From: Streptomyces sp. NBC_01198
GTDB lineage: Bacteria; Actinomycetota; Actinomycetes; Streptomycetales; Streptomycetaceae
Assembly: GCF_036010485.1 (NCBI RefSeq)
Contig: NZ_CP108568.1
Coordinates: forward strand, 1,674,001-1,738,000
DNA length: 64,000 bases
Direction: 5' to 3'
Shown piece by piece: positions 54,046 through 64,000 of the stretch. How positions within the stretch are numbered: position 1 is the stretch's first letter; every line of letters begins with the position of its first letter. The position numbers and the translations under genes were made by a program. The notes beneath the pieces were generated by a model, which was not told where the DNA came from, did no database searches, and saw only the letters and a list, made by a program, of their open reading frames with translations.

Positions 54046-55186
54046 GAGTCGGCCTCCTGGCGGCCGTAGATCCTGCCGTAGCGCTCGTAGCGCTCGACCC
54101 GGCGGCGGTTGGCGCGGCGGAAGCGGCGGGCCACCAGGCGCGCGAGGTCGGCGGCGCCGACCATGCCGGCCTCAGGGCCGAGCTCCGCCTTGGCGATCCT
54201 GGCCTCCGGCCGGTACCCGCGGCCGGTCAAGGTGCGGCGGAAGGCGTCCCTCGCGGGAGTGATCAGCAAGTCGTCCGCGGCGCTGACGCCGCCGCCGATG
54301 ACGAAGCAGGACGGGTCGAGGGCGGCGGCGAGGTTGGCGATGCCGACGCCGAGCCACTGGCCGATGTCCTGGAAGAGTTCCACGCACATCGGATCGCCGG
54401 CCCTGGCCAGCTCGGTGATCAGCGGCCCGGTGATGTCGCCGATGTGGCCGCCGACCCGGTCGATGATCCCGTAGGCCACCGGTGAGTCCGCGGCGGCCAT
54501 CTCGCGGGCCTCCCTGACCAGGGCGTTGCCCGAGCTGTACTGCTCCCAGCAGCCGCGGTTGCCGCACGCGCAGCGGTGGCCGCCCGGCACCACCTGCATA
54601 TGGCCGAACTCGCCGGCGACGCCGTAGCGGCCCCGCTTGACCTGGCCGTCCTCCAGGATCGCGCCGCCGATGCCGGTGCCGAGCGTGATCATCACCAGGT
54701 CGGCCTCGCCCCGTCCGGCGCCGAAGCGCCATTCGGCCCAGGCGGCGGTGTTGGCGTCGTTGTCGACCATCACCGGGACCAGCAGCCGCTCCGCGAGCCG
54801 TTCGCGCAGCGGTTCGTCGCGCCAGGACAGGTGCGGGGCGAAGAGGATGCGGGAGCGGTCGGCGTCCACCCAGCCGGCCGCGCCGATGCCGACCGCGTGC
54901 ACGTCGTGCCGCTCCGACAGGTCGAGCACCAGCTCCACGATGGTGTCCTCGACCACCTTGGGGCTCTTGGACTTGTCGGGGGTCTCGGTGCGCAGCTGTT
55001 CGAGGATGACGCCGTCGGCGTCCACCACGCCCGCCATCACCTTCGTGCCGCCGATGTCGATGCCCACGGTGGGCACCCGCGGCGCGGTCAGGTGGCTGCG
55101 TCTCTCCCGGCGCTCGGCGCCGCTGACGTTGCGCCACACCGTCGCTCTGGCGGCGCTGCCGCGGTACACACGTTCACGATTGGCAC

Positions 55187-55190
<4 letters not shown>
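54042..55190 (-). CDS. ROK family sugar kinase (glucokinase-like)
   Basis: A 382-residue ROK kinase. ATP site in [18 protein letters not shown]; catalytic Asp in [13 protein letters not shown]; the zinc-binding motif [13 protein letters not shown] is complete. It is close to the Streptomyces glucokinase GlkA but longer at both ends; the start is a TTG overlapping the ABC ATPase stop (TTGA), and the 36-residue N-terminal extension is basic. In this operon it may phosphorylate the imported sugar or polyol. The precise substrate is open. Confidence 0.9.
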
Positions 55191-56094
<904 letters not shown>

Positions 56095-56098
<4 letters not shown>

Positions 56099-57132
56099 GC
56101 GGTGGCCTCCGCCCGCTTGCGTACCCAGGCGTTGAGCAGGGTGGCGAGCAGCAGCATCGCCCCGAGGAAGAACTTGAACCAGTCCGGATTCCACTGGGCG
56201 TAGACGATGCCCTTGTTGGTCATGCCGAAGATGAACGCGCCGACCGCCGAGCCGATGGCGCTGCCGTATCCGCCGGTCATCAGGCAGCCGCCGATCACGG
56301 CCGCGATGATGTAAAGGAACTCGTTGCCGACGCCCTCCCCCGACTGGACCACGTCGAAGGAGAAGAGCAGGTGCTGGCCGGAGATCCAGGCGCAGAAGGC
56401 CACCCCCATGTACAGCCCGACCTTGGTGCGGGCCACCGGGACGCCGACCGCGCGGGCCGCGTCGGCGTTGCCGCCGGCCGCGAAGATCCAGTTGCCCGCC
56501 CGGGTGCGCAGCAGCACCCAGGTGGCGACCGCGACCAGGCCGAGCCACCACAGGATCGTCACCTGCAGGTCGACCGAGCCGATCGTCCAGTGCGACGCGA
56601 AGACGTCGTGCGCGGCGGGGAAGCCCTCCATGTCGCCGATCGACTTGGTGGCGACGGTGCCGCTGATCAGCTTGGTCAGTCCCAGGTTCAGGCCGGTCAG
56701 CATCAGGAAGGTGCCCAGCGTGATGATGAAGCTGGGCAGCTTGGTGCGCACCAGCATGATCCCGTTGAACGCGCCGAGCGCCAGCGTCACCAGCAGCGAG
56801 ACGCCGATGCCGACCCAGACGTTCGCGGTCAACTGGAAGCTGAACATCGAGGAGGCCAGCGCGGAACTGGTCACCATCACACCGGCCGACAGGTCGAACT
56901 CGCCGCCGATCATCAGCAGCGCCACCGGCACCGCCATGATCCCGATGGTGGAGGAGGCGTAGAGGACGGTGCCGAAGCTGGACCACTGCAGGAAGGGGTC
57001 GGCGGCGACGGCGAAGAACAGGAAGACGGCCGCGGCGCCGACGACGGCCCCCAACTCGGGCCGCCCGAGCAGCCGCCGCACCGTGGACCGCGGCGCCAGC
57101 CGCTCGTCCGGCGCCAGGGCGAGGCCGGTCAT
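56095..57132 (-). CDS. Sugar ABC transporter permease
   Basis: A 345-residue permease of the BPD_transp_2 (RbsC-like) family with about 8-10 helices. Family motifs: [89 protein letters not shown] and [27 protein letters not shown]. It overlaps the binding-protein gene (ATGA) and is coupled to the ATPase gene. Confidence 0.93.
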
Positions 57133-58136
57133 CGGGTCCCCCGCTTGGCGTACGACAGCAGCGCGTCGGCGTCGTCCTTGGTGACGATCTGCGGCCCGGT
57201 GAGGACCGCCTGGCCGCCGCCGAGGGTGTCCTTGTTGTAGCGGTAGAGCCACAGCAGGTCCACCGCCTCGTAGCCCTGCAGGTAGGGCTGCTGGTCCACG
57301 GCGAAGCCGATGGTGCCGTTCTTCAGCGAGCTCGCGACCTGCGGGTTCAGGTCGAAGGTGTCGATCTCGGCGCTGGAGCCCGACTGCGCCTTGGCCTTGG
57401 CCGCGGTGTCGGCGAAGGGGGCGCCCAGGGTGACGACCGAGTCGATGGACTTGTCGGACTGCAGCTTGGCCTGGATCGCGGACAGCACGTCCGGCATGTT
57501 CGTGCCGTTGACGTAGAGGTTGTCCATCCGGCCGTGGAACTTCTCCTTGGCGCCCGCGCAGCGCTGTTCGAGGCCGACGTTGCCCTGCTCGTGCAGGATG
57601 CACAGCGCGTGCTGCCTGCCGCGGGTGTTCAGCTCCTCGCCGACGGCGTTGCCGGCGATCGTCTCGTCCTGGCCTATGTGGGTCAGCGCGCCGAACTGCT
57701 TGGACTGGGCGGCCCCCGAGTTGATGGTGATCACCGGGATGCCGGCCTTGACGGCCTTGGCGACGACCGCCTTCATCGCGTCGGGCTTGGCCAGCGTGAC
57801 GACCAGGCCGTCCACGTGGCTGTCTATCGCGGCCTGCACGAGCTGTGCCTGCTGGTCGCCCTGGTCGCTGTTGGAGTAGACGAACTTGATGTTGTCCCTG
57901 GCCGCGGCCTGCTTGGCCCCGCTCTGGACGATGTCCCAGAAGGTGTCGCCGGCGCCCGAGTGGGTGACCATGGCGACGGTCCACTTCGGCGTGTTGACCG
58001 CCGAGCCGTTCGCCGCGAGCTTCTTGGCCCGGTCCTCCGCGCGCTTGCCGCCGGTGCTGCTGCAGCCGGCGAGGCCGGCCGCGCCGAGCACCACCGCCAG
58101 CAGCGCGCCGAGCGCCTTCGTTCCCGCCCTTGCCAT
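57129..58136 (-). CDS. Sugar ABC transporter substrate-binding lipoprotein
   Basis: A 335-residue periplasmic-binding family 4 lipoprotein: lipobox LAGC with Cys25, two-lobed domain starting [28 protein letters not shown], and [17 protein letters not shown]. The divergent iol genes suggest a cyclitol or related polyol as ligand. The ATG at 58136 gives a proper signal peptide; an in-frame GTG 6 bases upstream is an alternative. First cistron of the five-gene leftward operon. Confidence 0.9.
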   Translation of the reverse strand: MARAGTKALGALLAVVLGAAGLAGCSSTGGKRAEDRAKKLAANGSAVNTPKWTVAMVTHSGAGDTFWDIVQSGAKQAAARDNIKFVYSNSDQGDQQAQLVQAAIDSHVDGLVVTLAKPDAMKAVVAKAVKAGIPVITINSGAAQSKQFGALTHIGQDETIAGNAVGEELNTRGRQHALCILHEQGNVGLEQRCAGAKEKFHGRMDNLYVNGTNMPDVLSAIQAKLQSDKSIDSVVTLGAPFADTAAKAKAQSGSSAEIDTFDLNPQVASSLKNGTIGFAVDQQPYLQGYEAVDLLWLYRYNKDTLGGGQAVLTGPQIVTKDDADALLSYAKRGTR

Positions 58137-58301
58137 CGCCACGAGGCCCTGCCTTTCCTTACCGATCCTGGTGCAGCCGTGATGGGAGTGCTGCGACGTG
58201 CTTCGAGCGATGACCATCCCGGCGGGCCAAGTATCCGTCAAGGGGTGCGGCGCCCCTGCCGCAGGGAGGCCGCGGACGGCCCTGGGCCTGCGGTATGCGG
58301 C

Positions 58302-59081
58302 TCAGCCGCGGACGAGCAGCCGGAATTCGAAGGTGTAGCGCGAGGCCCGGTAGACGTGGGCGCCGAATTCGACCGGCCTGCCGCGGTCGTCGTAGCTGAC
58401 CCGGCGCATGGTGAGCAGCGCCGAACCGGCGGGCTCGCCGAGCAGCCCGCACTCCTCGGCGGTGCCCGGCCTGGCGCCGACGCTCTGCTGGGCGCTGTGC
58501 AGGGTGATGCCGTGCCGCCGCATCAGGGCGTACAGGCTGCTGGTCTCCAGCTCGCCGGTGGGCAGGTCGAGCAGGTCGCTCGGCAGGTAGTTGCACAGAT
58601 ACGCCATCGGTTCGCCGCGGGTCAGCCGCAGCCGGTGCACCACGCTGACCTGGCAGGACTCCGGCAGCCCGAGCGCGGCGGTGACCTCGGCGGGGGCGTG
58701 GCCGCGGGCGTTGTGCAGCACCCGGGTGGTGGGGTGCAGGCCGGCGGCGGCGAGGTCGTCGTAGAGGCTGCTGAGCTCCATCGGGCGGGCCACACCGGTG
58801 TGCACCACCTGGGTGCCGACACCGCGGCGGCGCACCAGCAGGCCCTTGTCGACCAGCGACCTGATCGCCTGCCGGACGGTGGGGCGTGACAGCCCCAGCC
58901 TGGCGGCCAGCTCGATCTCGTTGCCGAGCAGGCTGCCCGGGGTGAGCGCACCGTCCTCGATGGCCGTCTCCAGCTGGCGGGCAAGCTGGAAGTACAGCGG
59001 TACGGGGCTCGCCCGGTCCACGGCGAGCCGCAGCTGTGCGGGCTCGTGCTTGGGCACGCTGGGAGCGTAGCGGGACGGCAT
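58302..59081 (-). CDS. GntR family regulator with UTRA effector domain
   Basis: A 259-residue regulator of the HutC/GntR subclass. Winged helix at about 25-95 (PLYFQLARQLETAIEDGALTPGSLLGNEIELAARLGLSRPTVRQAIRSLVDKGLLVRRRGVGTQVV) and a UTRA domain at about 110-255 that binds small sugars or carboxylates. It sits between the sugar ABC operon and iolG and is probably the local regulator, with the cyclitol or an intermediate as inducer. The TGTCCGGACA palindrome upstream is its likely operator. Confidence 0.9.
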   Translation of the reverse strand: MPSRYAPSVPKHEPAQLRLAVDRASPVPLYFQLARQLETAIEDGALTPGSLLGNEIELAARLGLSRPTVRQAIRSLVDKGLLVRRRGVGTQVVHTGVARPMELSSLYDDLAAAGLHPTTRVLHNARGHAPAEVTAALGLPESCQVSVVHRLRLTRGEPMAYLCNYLPSDLLDLPTGELETSSLYALMRRHGITLHSAQQSVGARPGTAEECGLLGEPAGSALLTMRRVSYDDRGRPVEFGAHVYRASRYTFEFRLLVRG

Positions 59082-59099
59082 GATGACGGGAAGTCCTTA

Positions 59100-59109
59100 T
59101 GTCCGGACA
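59100..59109. promoter_or_regulatory. TGTCCGGACA palindromic operator
   Basis: A perfect 10-base palindrome flanked by CTTA and AAAG, in the 115-base gap between the divergent GntR and iolG genes. It is 19 bases from the gntR start and 87 from the iolG start. HutC/GntR proteins bind such short inverted repeats. Confidence 0.55.
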
Positions 59110-59196
59110 AAGCGTTGACACCAGCGCGGTGGCGCGGGAGGTTGGGACGGCGCGGACAGCCGTCACGTCTCCTCTTCCGAAGGGGCAGGAGCAGGT

Positions 59197-60264
59197 ATGC
59201 GGATCGGACTCATCGGCGCGGGGCGGATCGGCGGCTTTCACGCCGGGACGTTGCGGGCGCACCCCGACGTCGGGGAGCTGCTGGTCGCCGACGCGGACCC
59301 GGCGCGCGCGCAGCAGGTCGCGGCCGCGCACGGGGGCCGCGCGATGCCGGTGGACCAGGTCTTCGCGACCCGGCCCGACGCGCTGGTCATCGCCTCGGCG
59401 ACCGCCGCGCACGCCGGGCTGATCGCCCGGGCGGCGCAGGCGGGCCTGCCGGCCTTCTGCGAGAAGCCGATCGCCGTGGACCTCGCGGGGACGGTCGCCG
59501 CGCTGGACGCGGTGGACGCCGGCGGCGCCGTGCTGCAGATCGGCTTCCAGCGCCGCTTCGACGCCGCTTACGCCGCCGCCCGGCAGGCCGTCGCCGGCGG
59601 GCGGCTCGGCCGGCTGCACACCGTACGCACCGTCAGCTCCGACCCGGCGCCGCCGCCGGCCGGCTACGTCCCGCTGTCCGGCGGTCTCTACCGGGACTGC
59701 CTGATCCACGACTTCGACATCCTGCGCTGGGTGACCGGGCGGGCGGTGACCGAGGTGTACGCGGCGGGGGCGAACGTCGGCGCCGACTTCTTCCTCGCGG
59801 CCGGCGACGTGGACACCGCGGCGGTGCTGCTCACCCTGGAGGGCGGGGTGCTCGCCACCGCGACGGCGACCCGCTACAACGCCGCCGGATACGACGTGCG
59901 GATGGAACTGGCTGGCACCCAGGACCAGATCGCCGTCGGCACCGGCGCCCGCACCCCGCTGACCTCGGTGGAACCGGGCGGGGCGGCACCGCCGCGCAGC
60001 CCCTGGGCGGGCTTCCTCGACCGCTTCGGCTCGGCCTACCGGGCCGAAATGGACACCTTCCTGCGCGTCGCGCGCGGGGCCGAGGCCAATCCCTGCGAGG
60101 GTCGGGACGCGCTGCGGGCCCTGCTGGTCGCCGAGGCCTGCGAGGTCTCCCGGCGCGAGCGGCGCCCGGTGCCGGTCGCCGAGGTCGAGGCGGCGGCGCG
60201 GGCCTGCCGGGACGACGCGCAAAACCCGGCCTGGCGCGGCGGGCGAAAGGGAGTGGTGGCGTGA
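59197..60264 (+). CDS. iolG: Inositol 2-dehydrogenase family protein (Gfo/Idh/MocA)
   Basis: A 355-residue NAD-dependent dehydrogenase: Rossmann GLIGAGRIGGFHAGTL, EKP motif in PAFCEKPIAVDL, and the Asp/His pair in YRDCLIHDFDILRW. It would oxidise myo-inositol to scyllo-inosose, the first step of inositol catabolism. Related enzymes act on other cyclitols, so exact specificity is uncertain; the following iolE-C-B-D genes strongly support inositol. GGAGCAGG before the ATG; stop overlaps iolE (GTGA). Confidence 0.92.
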   Translation: MRIGLIGAGRIGGFHAGTLRAHPDVGELLVADADPARAQQVAAAHGGRAMPVDQVFATRPDALVIASATAAHAGLIARAAQAGLPAFCEKPIAVDLAGTVAALDAVDAGGAVLQIGFQRRFDAAYAAARQAVAGGRLGRLHTVRTVSSDPAPPPAGYVPLSGGLYRDCLIHDFDILRWVTGRAVTEVYAAGANVGADFFLAAGDVDTAAVLLTLEGGVLATATATRYNAAGYDVRMELAGTQDQIAVGTGARTPLTSVEPGGAAPPRSPWAGFLDRFGSAYRAEMDTFLRVARGAEANPCEGRDALRALLVAEACEVSRRERRPVPVAEVEAAARACRDDAQNPAWRGGRKGVVA

Positions 60265-61121
60265 GGCAGGACCGGATCGCGGCGGCGCCGATCTCCTGGG
60301 GCGTGTGCGAAGTGCCGGACTGGGGCCACCAGTTGACCCCCGACCGGGTGCTGCAGGAGATGACGGCGCTGGGTGTCACGGCAAGCGAGTTCGGCCCGGA
60401 CGGCTTCCTGCCGGGGCCGATGCTCGCCGCCTACGGCGTCACCGCGGTGGGCGGCTTCGTGCCCGCCGTCCTGCACGACCCCGACCACGACCCGATGCCG
60501 GACGTACGGGCCGCGCTGGACCGTTTCACCACCGCCGGTGCCCGCACCCTCGTGCTGGCCGCGGCGACCGGCCTGGACGGCTACGACGGGCGCCCCGACG
60601 TCGACGCGGCGGGCTGGCGCACGCTGCTGGCCCGGCTGGACGAGATCGCCGGCCTGGCGGCGTCGCTGGGCGTCACCACGGCGCTGCACCCGCACGTCGG
60701 CACGGTCGTCGAGGGTCCCGGCGAGGTCGAGCGGGTGCTTGACGGCAGCGGGATCGGGCTGTGCCTGGACACCGGCCATCTGCTGATCGGCGGCACCGAC
60801 CCGGTCGCCCTCGCCGAGCGCGCCGCGGAACGCGTCGCCCACGTCCATCTCAAGGACGTCGACGAGGCCACCGCGGCCGCGGTGCGCAGCGGCCGCACCA
60901 GCTACACCTCCGCCGTCAACGCGGGCCTGTACCGCCCGCTCGGCGAGGGCGACCTGGACCTGCCGGCGCTGCTGACCGCCCTGGAGAGCGCGCACTACCC
61001 CGGCTGGTACGTCATGGAGCAGGACACCGTCCTGCACGCCGACCCCCCGCCGGGCACCGGTCCCCTCACGGACGTCCGCACCTCGCTGTCCTGGCTGCGG
61101 GCGCGGACGGACGGCCGATGA
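60261..61121 (+). CDS. iolE: Sugar phosphate isomerase/epimerase family, probable inosose dehydratase IolE
   Basis: A 286-residue TIM barrel of the AP endonuclease 2 type. ISWGVCEVPDWGHQLTPDRVLQEM is the IolE-like N terminus; metal ligands appear in LHPHVGTVVEG, LCLDTGHLLIGG and VAHVHLKDVDE. It would dehydrate scyllo-inosose to the trione. The GTG start overlaps the iolG stop; the stop overlaps the iolC start (ATGA), so these three are co-translated. IolI isomerase is the alternative, less likely without another iolE. Confidence 0.88.
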   Translation: MRQDRIAAAPISWGVCEVPDWGHQLTPDRVLQEMTALGVTASEFGPDGFLPGPMLAAYGVTAVGGFVPAVLHDPDHDPMPDVRAALDRFTTAGARTLVLAAATGLDGYDGRPDVDAAGWRTLLARLDEIAGLAASLGVTTALHPHVGTVVEGPGEVERVLDGSGIGLCLDTGHLLIGGTDPVALAERAAERVAHVHLKDVDEATAAAVRSGRTSYTSAVNAGLYRPLGEGDLDLPALLTALESAHYPGWYVMEQDTVLHADPPPGTGPLTDVRTSLSWLRARTDGR

Positions 61122-62188
61122 CCCCGCCCCCGCCGCCCGCGGGCTCCGACCGGCCCCCGGCCCCCGTCCCCGGCGGCCGTTCGGAGCCCGCGGGCGGCGA
61201 CGGACCCGCTGCCGCGCCCCACGACGTCGTCACCTTCGGGCGGGTCGGGGTGGACCTCTATCCCGAGCAGAGCGGGGTCGGGCTCGCCGAGGTGCGGAGC
61301 TTCGCGAAGTACCTCGGCGGCACCGCGGGGAACGTCGCGGTGGCCGGCGCCCGCCTCGGCCTGCGGACGGCGGTGCTCAGCGGCGTCGGGGCGGACCCGT
61401 TCGGCGACTTCGTGCGCACCGCGCTCACCGGATTCGGCGTGGACGCCGGGCTCGTCGCGACGGTGCCCGAGGCGCAGACCCCGGTGGTCTTCTGCGAGCT
61501 CTTCCCGCCGGACGACTTCCCGATCCACTTCTACCGCCGCCCGGTCGCGCCCGACGAGTGCCTGACCCCGGCGGTGCTCGACGATCCCGCCGTCGCGGCG
61601 GCGGTGCGCGACGCACGGGCGCTGTGGATCACCGGCTCGGCGCTGGCCGTCGAGCCGACCCGCTCCACGGTCTTCGCCGCGCTGGAGCGGCGGGCCGGCG
61701 GCGAGGTCTGGTTCGACCTCGACTGGCGGCCCGGCTTCTGGGCCGATCCCGCGCAGGCCCCGGCACTTTACGCCCGCGCGCTGTCGTACGCCACGGTCGC
61801 GGTCGGCAACCGGGCCGAGGTCGAGGTCGCGGTGGGCAGCGCGGACCCCGAGACGGCGGCCGGGCTGCTGCTGCGCCGGGGCGTGCACACCGCGGTGGTC
61901 AAGCAGGGTCCGGCGGGCGCCCTGGTGCGTACCGTACGGGAGCAGCACGCGGCGCCGCCGCTGCCGGTGAAGGTGGTCAACGGCCTCGGCGCCGGCGACG
62001 CCTTCGGCGGCGCCCTGTGCGCGGGCCTGCTCGCCGGCGACCCGCTGCCCGAGGTGCTGCGGGCGGCCAACGCGGCCGGCGCGATCGTGGCGTCCCGGCT
62101 GGCGTGCGCCGACGCGATGCCCACCCGGGCGGAGATCGAGGCGATGCTGCACCCGGACGCGCCCGGCCGGGGAGCTGACGGCGGATGA
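61118..62188 (+). CDS. iolC: 5-dehydro-2-deoxygluconokinase
   Basis: A 356-residue PfkB-family kinase: GGTAGNVAVAGARLGL near the N terminus, VKQGPAGALVRT, and the catalytic Asp in VNGLGAGDAFGGAL. It phosphorylates 5-dehydro-2-deoxy-D-gluconate in the inositol pathway. A Pro-rich 35-residue N-terminal extension precedes the domain, unusual for PfkB; a downstream start would remove it, but ATGA coupling to iolE favours the annotated one. Confidence 0.92.
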   Translation: MTPPPPPAGSDRPPAPVPGGRSEPAGGDGPAAAPHDVVTFGRVGVDLYPEQSGVGLAEVRSFAKYLGGTAGNVAVAGARLGLRTAVLSGVGADPFGDFVRTALTGFGVDAGLVATVPEAQTPVVFCELFPPDDFPIHFYRRPVAPDECLTPAVLDDPAVAAAVRDARALWITGSALAVEPTRSTVFAALERRAGGEVWFDLDWRPGFWADPAQAPALYARALSYATVAVGNRAEVEVAVGSADPETAAGLLLRRGVHTAVVKQGPAGALVRTVREQHAAPPLPVKVVNGLGAGDAFGGALCAGLLAGDPLPEVLRAANAAGAIVASRLACADAMPTRAEIEAMLHPDAPGRGADGG

Positions 62189-62274
62189 GCCGCCCGCCGG
62201 CCGGCAGCGGCCCGCCCGCCGAGCGCGCCGAGCGGGGAACCCGCGCGCCCGCGTCGGGAGTTGACCTGCCATGA
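62185..62274 (+). CDS. Possible 29-residue coupling ORF between iolC and iolB
   Basis: An ATG overlapping the iolC stop (ATGA) opens a 29-codon frame (starts MSRPPAGSG, Pro/Arg/Gly-rich) that ends in a TGA overlapping the iolB ATG (ATGA). If translated, it would carry ribosomes from iolC to iolB across the 82-base gap. Composition is not protein-like, and a short open frame is easy to find in such GC-rich DNA. Confidence 0.3.
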   Translation: MSRPPAGSGPPAERAERGTRAPASGVDLP

Positions 62275-63143
62275 CACACCTCCCCGCGGGCCGCGGCGCC
62301 CGGGACGGCTATGACCTGTGGATCGACCCGGCGTCGGCCGGCTGGGCGTATTCGGCGCTGCGGATCCTCACCCTGGAGCCCGGCGGGCAGCGCACGCTGG
62401 CGACCGGGGACAGCGAGTGGGTACTGCTGCCGCTGGCCGGGGCGTGCACGGTGCTGGTCGACGGGGAGACCTTCGCGCTGCACGGCCGCGCCGACGTCTT
62501 CTCCGGGGTGAGCGACTTCGGCTACCTGCCCAGGGACGCGCACGCGGTGGTCGCCTCCGCCGCGGGCGGGCGCTTCGCGCTCGCCGGGGCGCGCTGCTCG
62601 CGGCGGCTGCCGGCCCGCTACGGCCCGGCGGCCGGCGTGCCGGTGGAGCTGCGGGGCGCCGGCGGTGCGACCCGCCAGGTGAACAACTTCGCCGCCGCGG
62701 ACGTCTTCGAGTGCGACCGGCTGATCGCGGTGGAGGTGCTGACGCCCGGCGGCAACTGGTCCTCCTACCCGCCGCACAAGCACGACGAGGCCGGCCCGCA
62801 CGAGTCGCGGCTCGAAGAGGTCTACTACTACGAACTGGCCGGCGGCCCGGCCGCGTTGGGCTACCAGCGGGTCTACCCGTCGCCGCACGGCGCCACCGAC
62901 GTGCTGGCCGAGGTCCGGTCCGGCGACGCCGTGCTGATCCCGGACGGCTGGCACGGCCCGAGCATGGCGGTGCCCGGCTACGACATGTACTACCTCAACG
63001 TCATGGCCGGGCCCGGCCCTTCGCGGTCCTGGCTGATCACCGACGACCCGGCGCACGCGTGGGTGCGGGACGGCTGGGCGGACCAACGCCCGGACCCGCG
63101 GCTGCCGTTGTACGAGGTCCCGGCACGGGAGGACGGCTCATGA
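62271..63143 (+). CDS. iolB: 5-deoxy-glucuronate isomerase
   Basis: A 290-residue bicupin. The second cupin carries the metal site in YPPHKHDEAGPHESRLEEVYYYEL, and GWHGPSMAVPGYDMYYLNVMAGP is an IolB hallmark. It isomerises 5-deoxy-glucuronate to 5-dehydro-2-deoxygluconate, the IolC substrate. GGGAG is 10 bases before the ATG, a slightly long spacing. The stop overlaps the iolD start (ATGA). Confidence 0.93.
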   Translation: MTHLPAGRGARDGYDLWIDPASAGWAYSALRILTLEPGGQRTLATGDSEWVLLPLAGACTVLVDGETFALHGRADVFSGVSDFGYLPRDAHAVVASAAGGRFALAGARCSRRLPARYGPAAGVPVELRGAGGATRQVNNFAAADVFECDRLIAVEVLTPGGNWSSYPPHKHDEAGPHESRLEEVYYYELAGGPAALGYQRVYPSPHGATDVLAEVRSGDAVLIPDGWHGPSMAVPGYDMYYLNVMAGPGPSRSWLITDDPAHAWVRDGWADQRPDPRLPLYEVPAREDGS

Positions 63144-64000
63144 GGCTCACCGTCGCGCAGGCGCTGGTCCGTTTCCTGTCGGTGCAGTTCACCGAGCGGG
63201 ACGGGGTGCGGCACCGCACGGTCGCCGGGATGTGGGGCATCTTCGGGCACGGCAACGTCGCCGGGGTCGGACAGGCGCTGCTGGAGGCGGGCCCGGAGGC
63301 GATGCCGTTCCACCAGGGCCGCAACGAGCAGGCGATGGTGCACGCCGCGGTCGGCTACGCCCGGATGAAGCACCGGCTGTCCACGCTGGCCTGCACCACC
63401 TCGATCGGCCCCGGTGCGACGAATCTGGTCACCGGCGCGGCGCTGGCCACCGTCAACCGGGTGCCGGTGCTGCTGCTCCCGGGCGACGTCTTCGCGACCA
63501 GGCCCGCCGACCCGGTGCTGCAGCAGCTCGAAGTGCCGTGGGCGTACGACGTGTCGGTCAACGACACGCTGCGTCCGGTGTCCCGCTACTTCGACCGGAT
63601 CTGGCGGCCGGAGATGCTGCCGGCCTCGCTGCTGCAGGCGATGCGAGTGCTGACCGATCCGGTGGACACCGGTGCGGTGACCCTCGCGCTGCCGCAGGAC
63701 GTGCAGGCCGAGGCCCACGACTGGCCCGACGAGCTGTTCCGGCCGCGGGTCTGGCACGTGCGGCGGCCGCTGCCCGACGCGGCGGCGCTGGCCGAGGGCG
63801 CCGCCCTGCTGCGTTCCGCCCGGCGCCCGCTGATCGTGGCGGGCGGCGGCGTACGGCACTCGGAAGCCGCCCCGGCGCTGGCCCGGTTCGCCGCCGCCAC
63901 CGGCATCCCGGTGGCGGAGACGCAGGCCGGCAAGGGGTCGCTGCGCTGGGACCATCCGCAGGCGCTGGGCGCCATCGGCCACACCGGCACCGCCCCCGCC
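63140..64000 (+). CDS. iolD: Trihydroxycyclohexane-dione acylhydrolase IolD, N-terminal part
   Basis: The frame is open to the window end (287 codons seen; the family is about 620-640 residues). It is a thiamine-diphosphate enzyme: the catalytic Glu lies in MPFHQGRNEQAMVHAAVGYAR, followed by TSIGPGATNLVTGAALA, then the middle domain begins with PLIVAGGGVRHSEA. It hydrolyses the trione ring to 5-deoxy-glucuronate. ATGA overlap with iolB. The partial end is a window artefact. Confidence 0.93.
   Translation, partial: MRLTVAQALVRFLSVQFTERDGVRHRTVAGMWGIFGHGNVAGVGQALLEAGPEAMPFHQGRNEQAMVHAAVGYARMKHRLSTLACTTSIGPGATNLVTGAALATVNRVPVLLLPGDVFATRPADPVLQQLEVPWAYDVSVNDTLRPVSRYFDRIWRPEMLPASLLQAMRVLTDPVDTGAVTLALPQDVQAEAHDWPDELFRPRVWHVRRPLPDAAALAEGAALLRSARRPLIVAGGGVRHSEAAPALARFAAATGIPVAETQAGKGSLRWDHPQALGAIGHTGTAPA

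Noticed and set aside
59115..59120. Perfect TTGACA -35 upstream of iolG
   Set aside because: No acceptable -10 lies 16-18 bases downstream. The hexamer alone is not enough to call a promoter.

Overview
The window is chromosomal DNA of a high-GC actinomycete, most likely Streptomyces or a close relative in the Streptomycetaceae. The evidence is the very G+C-rich third codon positions, the almost total absence of TTA codons, many 4-base ATGA/GTGA gene overlaps, a crotonyl-CoA reductase / ethylmalonyl-CoA mutase locus followed by psd-pssA (an order I recall from Streptomyces coelicolor), F420-type LLM oxidoreductases, and intergenic repeats with the Streptomyces-type GTTCCCCGCGCCCC core. No insertion sequence, prophage, CRISPR array, tRNA, rRNA or PKS/NRPS cluster is visible, so this reads as core or near-core chromosome with several catabolic islands.

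Left part (1-14 kb): the end of a two-component system (response regulator plus kinase); a leftward operon of a methyltransferase and four peptidases from unrelated families (M55, M20, S9, S66) that looks built to dismantle peptides, possibly D-amino-acid-containing murein peptides; a GT-C-like membrane protein; a DHA2-type drug exporter carrying three carboxypeptidase-regulatory-like domains; and a divergent SRPBCC / radical-SAM pair separated by a near-consensus LexA (SOS) box. From 14.6 to 24.5 kb lies the ethylmalonyl-CoA pathway locus (tandem 3-hydroxyacyl-CoA dehydrogenase, TetR regulator, ccr, ecm, MaoC hydratase, acyl-CoA dehydrogenase) followed by phosphatidylserine decarboxylase and synthase. 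The ccr promoter has a clear operator architecture. The lyase that closes the pathway is missing from the locus.

Middle part (24.5-45 kb): a palindromic repeat patch; glycerate kinase; a Nudix hydrolase with a TTA codon; an SCP2 protein behind a double palindromic operator; a small internally duplicated protein with a structured leader; a phytoene-desaturase-like flavoprotein; a leftward reductive pyrimidine (or hydantoin) catabolic operon (beta-ureidopropionase, aminotransferase, dihydropyrimidinase, LLM flavin/F420 oxidoreductase); surface and membrane proteins (Pro-rich surface protein, DUF4239, DoxX, PRC-barrel, a 55-residue membrane protein); a protein with three PRGARFA repeats divergent from a MarR regulator; isochorismatase; ZIP transporter; SGNH hydrolase; and a short-type transketolase.

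Right part (45-64 kb): a glutamate-type polar amino acid ABC transporter operon preceded by a TfoX C-domain protein; metallo-beta-lactamase-fold hydrolases; exonuclease III; a PcaDC-like fusion whose lactonase nucleophile is replaced by Ala; then a myo-inositol-type regulon. In the last, a leftward sugar ABC operon (binding protein, permease, ATPase, ROK kinase, membrane protein) and a GntR/UTRA regulator face rightward iolG-iolE-iolC-iolB-iolD, which runs off the window end. A palindromic operator sits between the regulator and iolG.

All calls are from reading the sequence and from memory of protein families. No database search was run.
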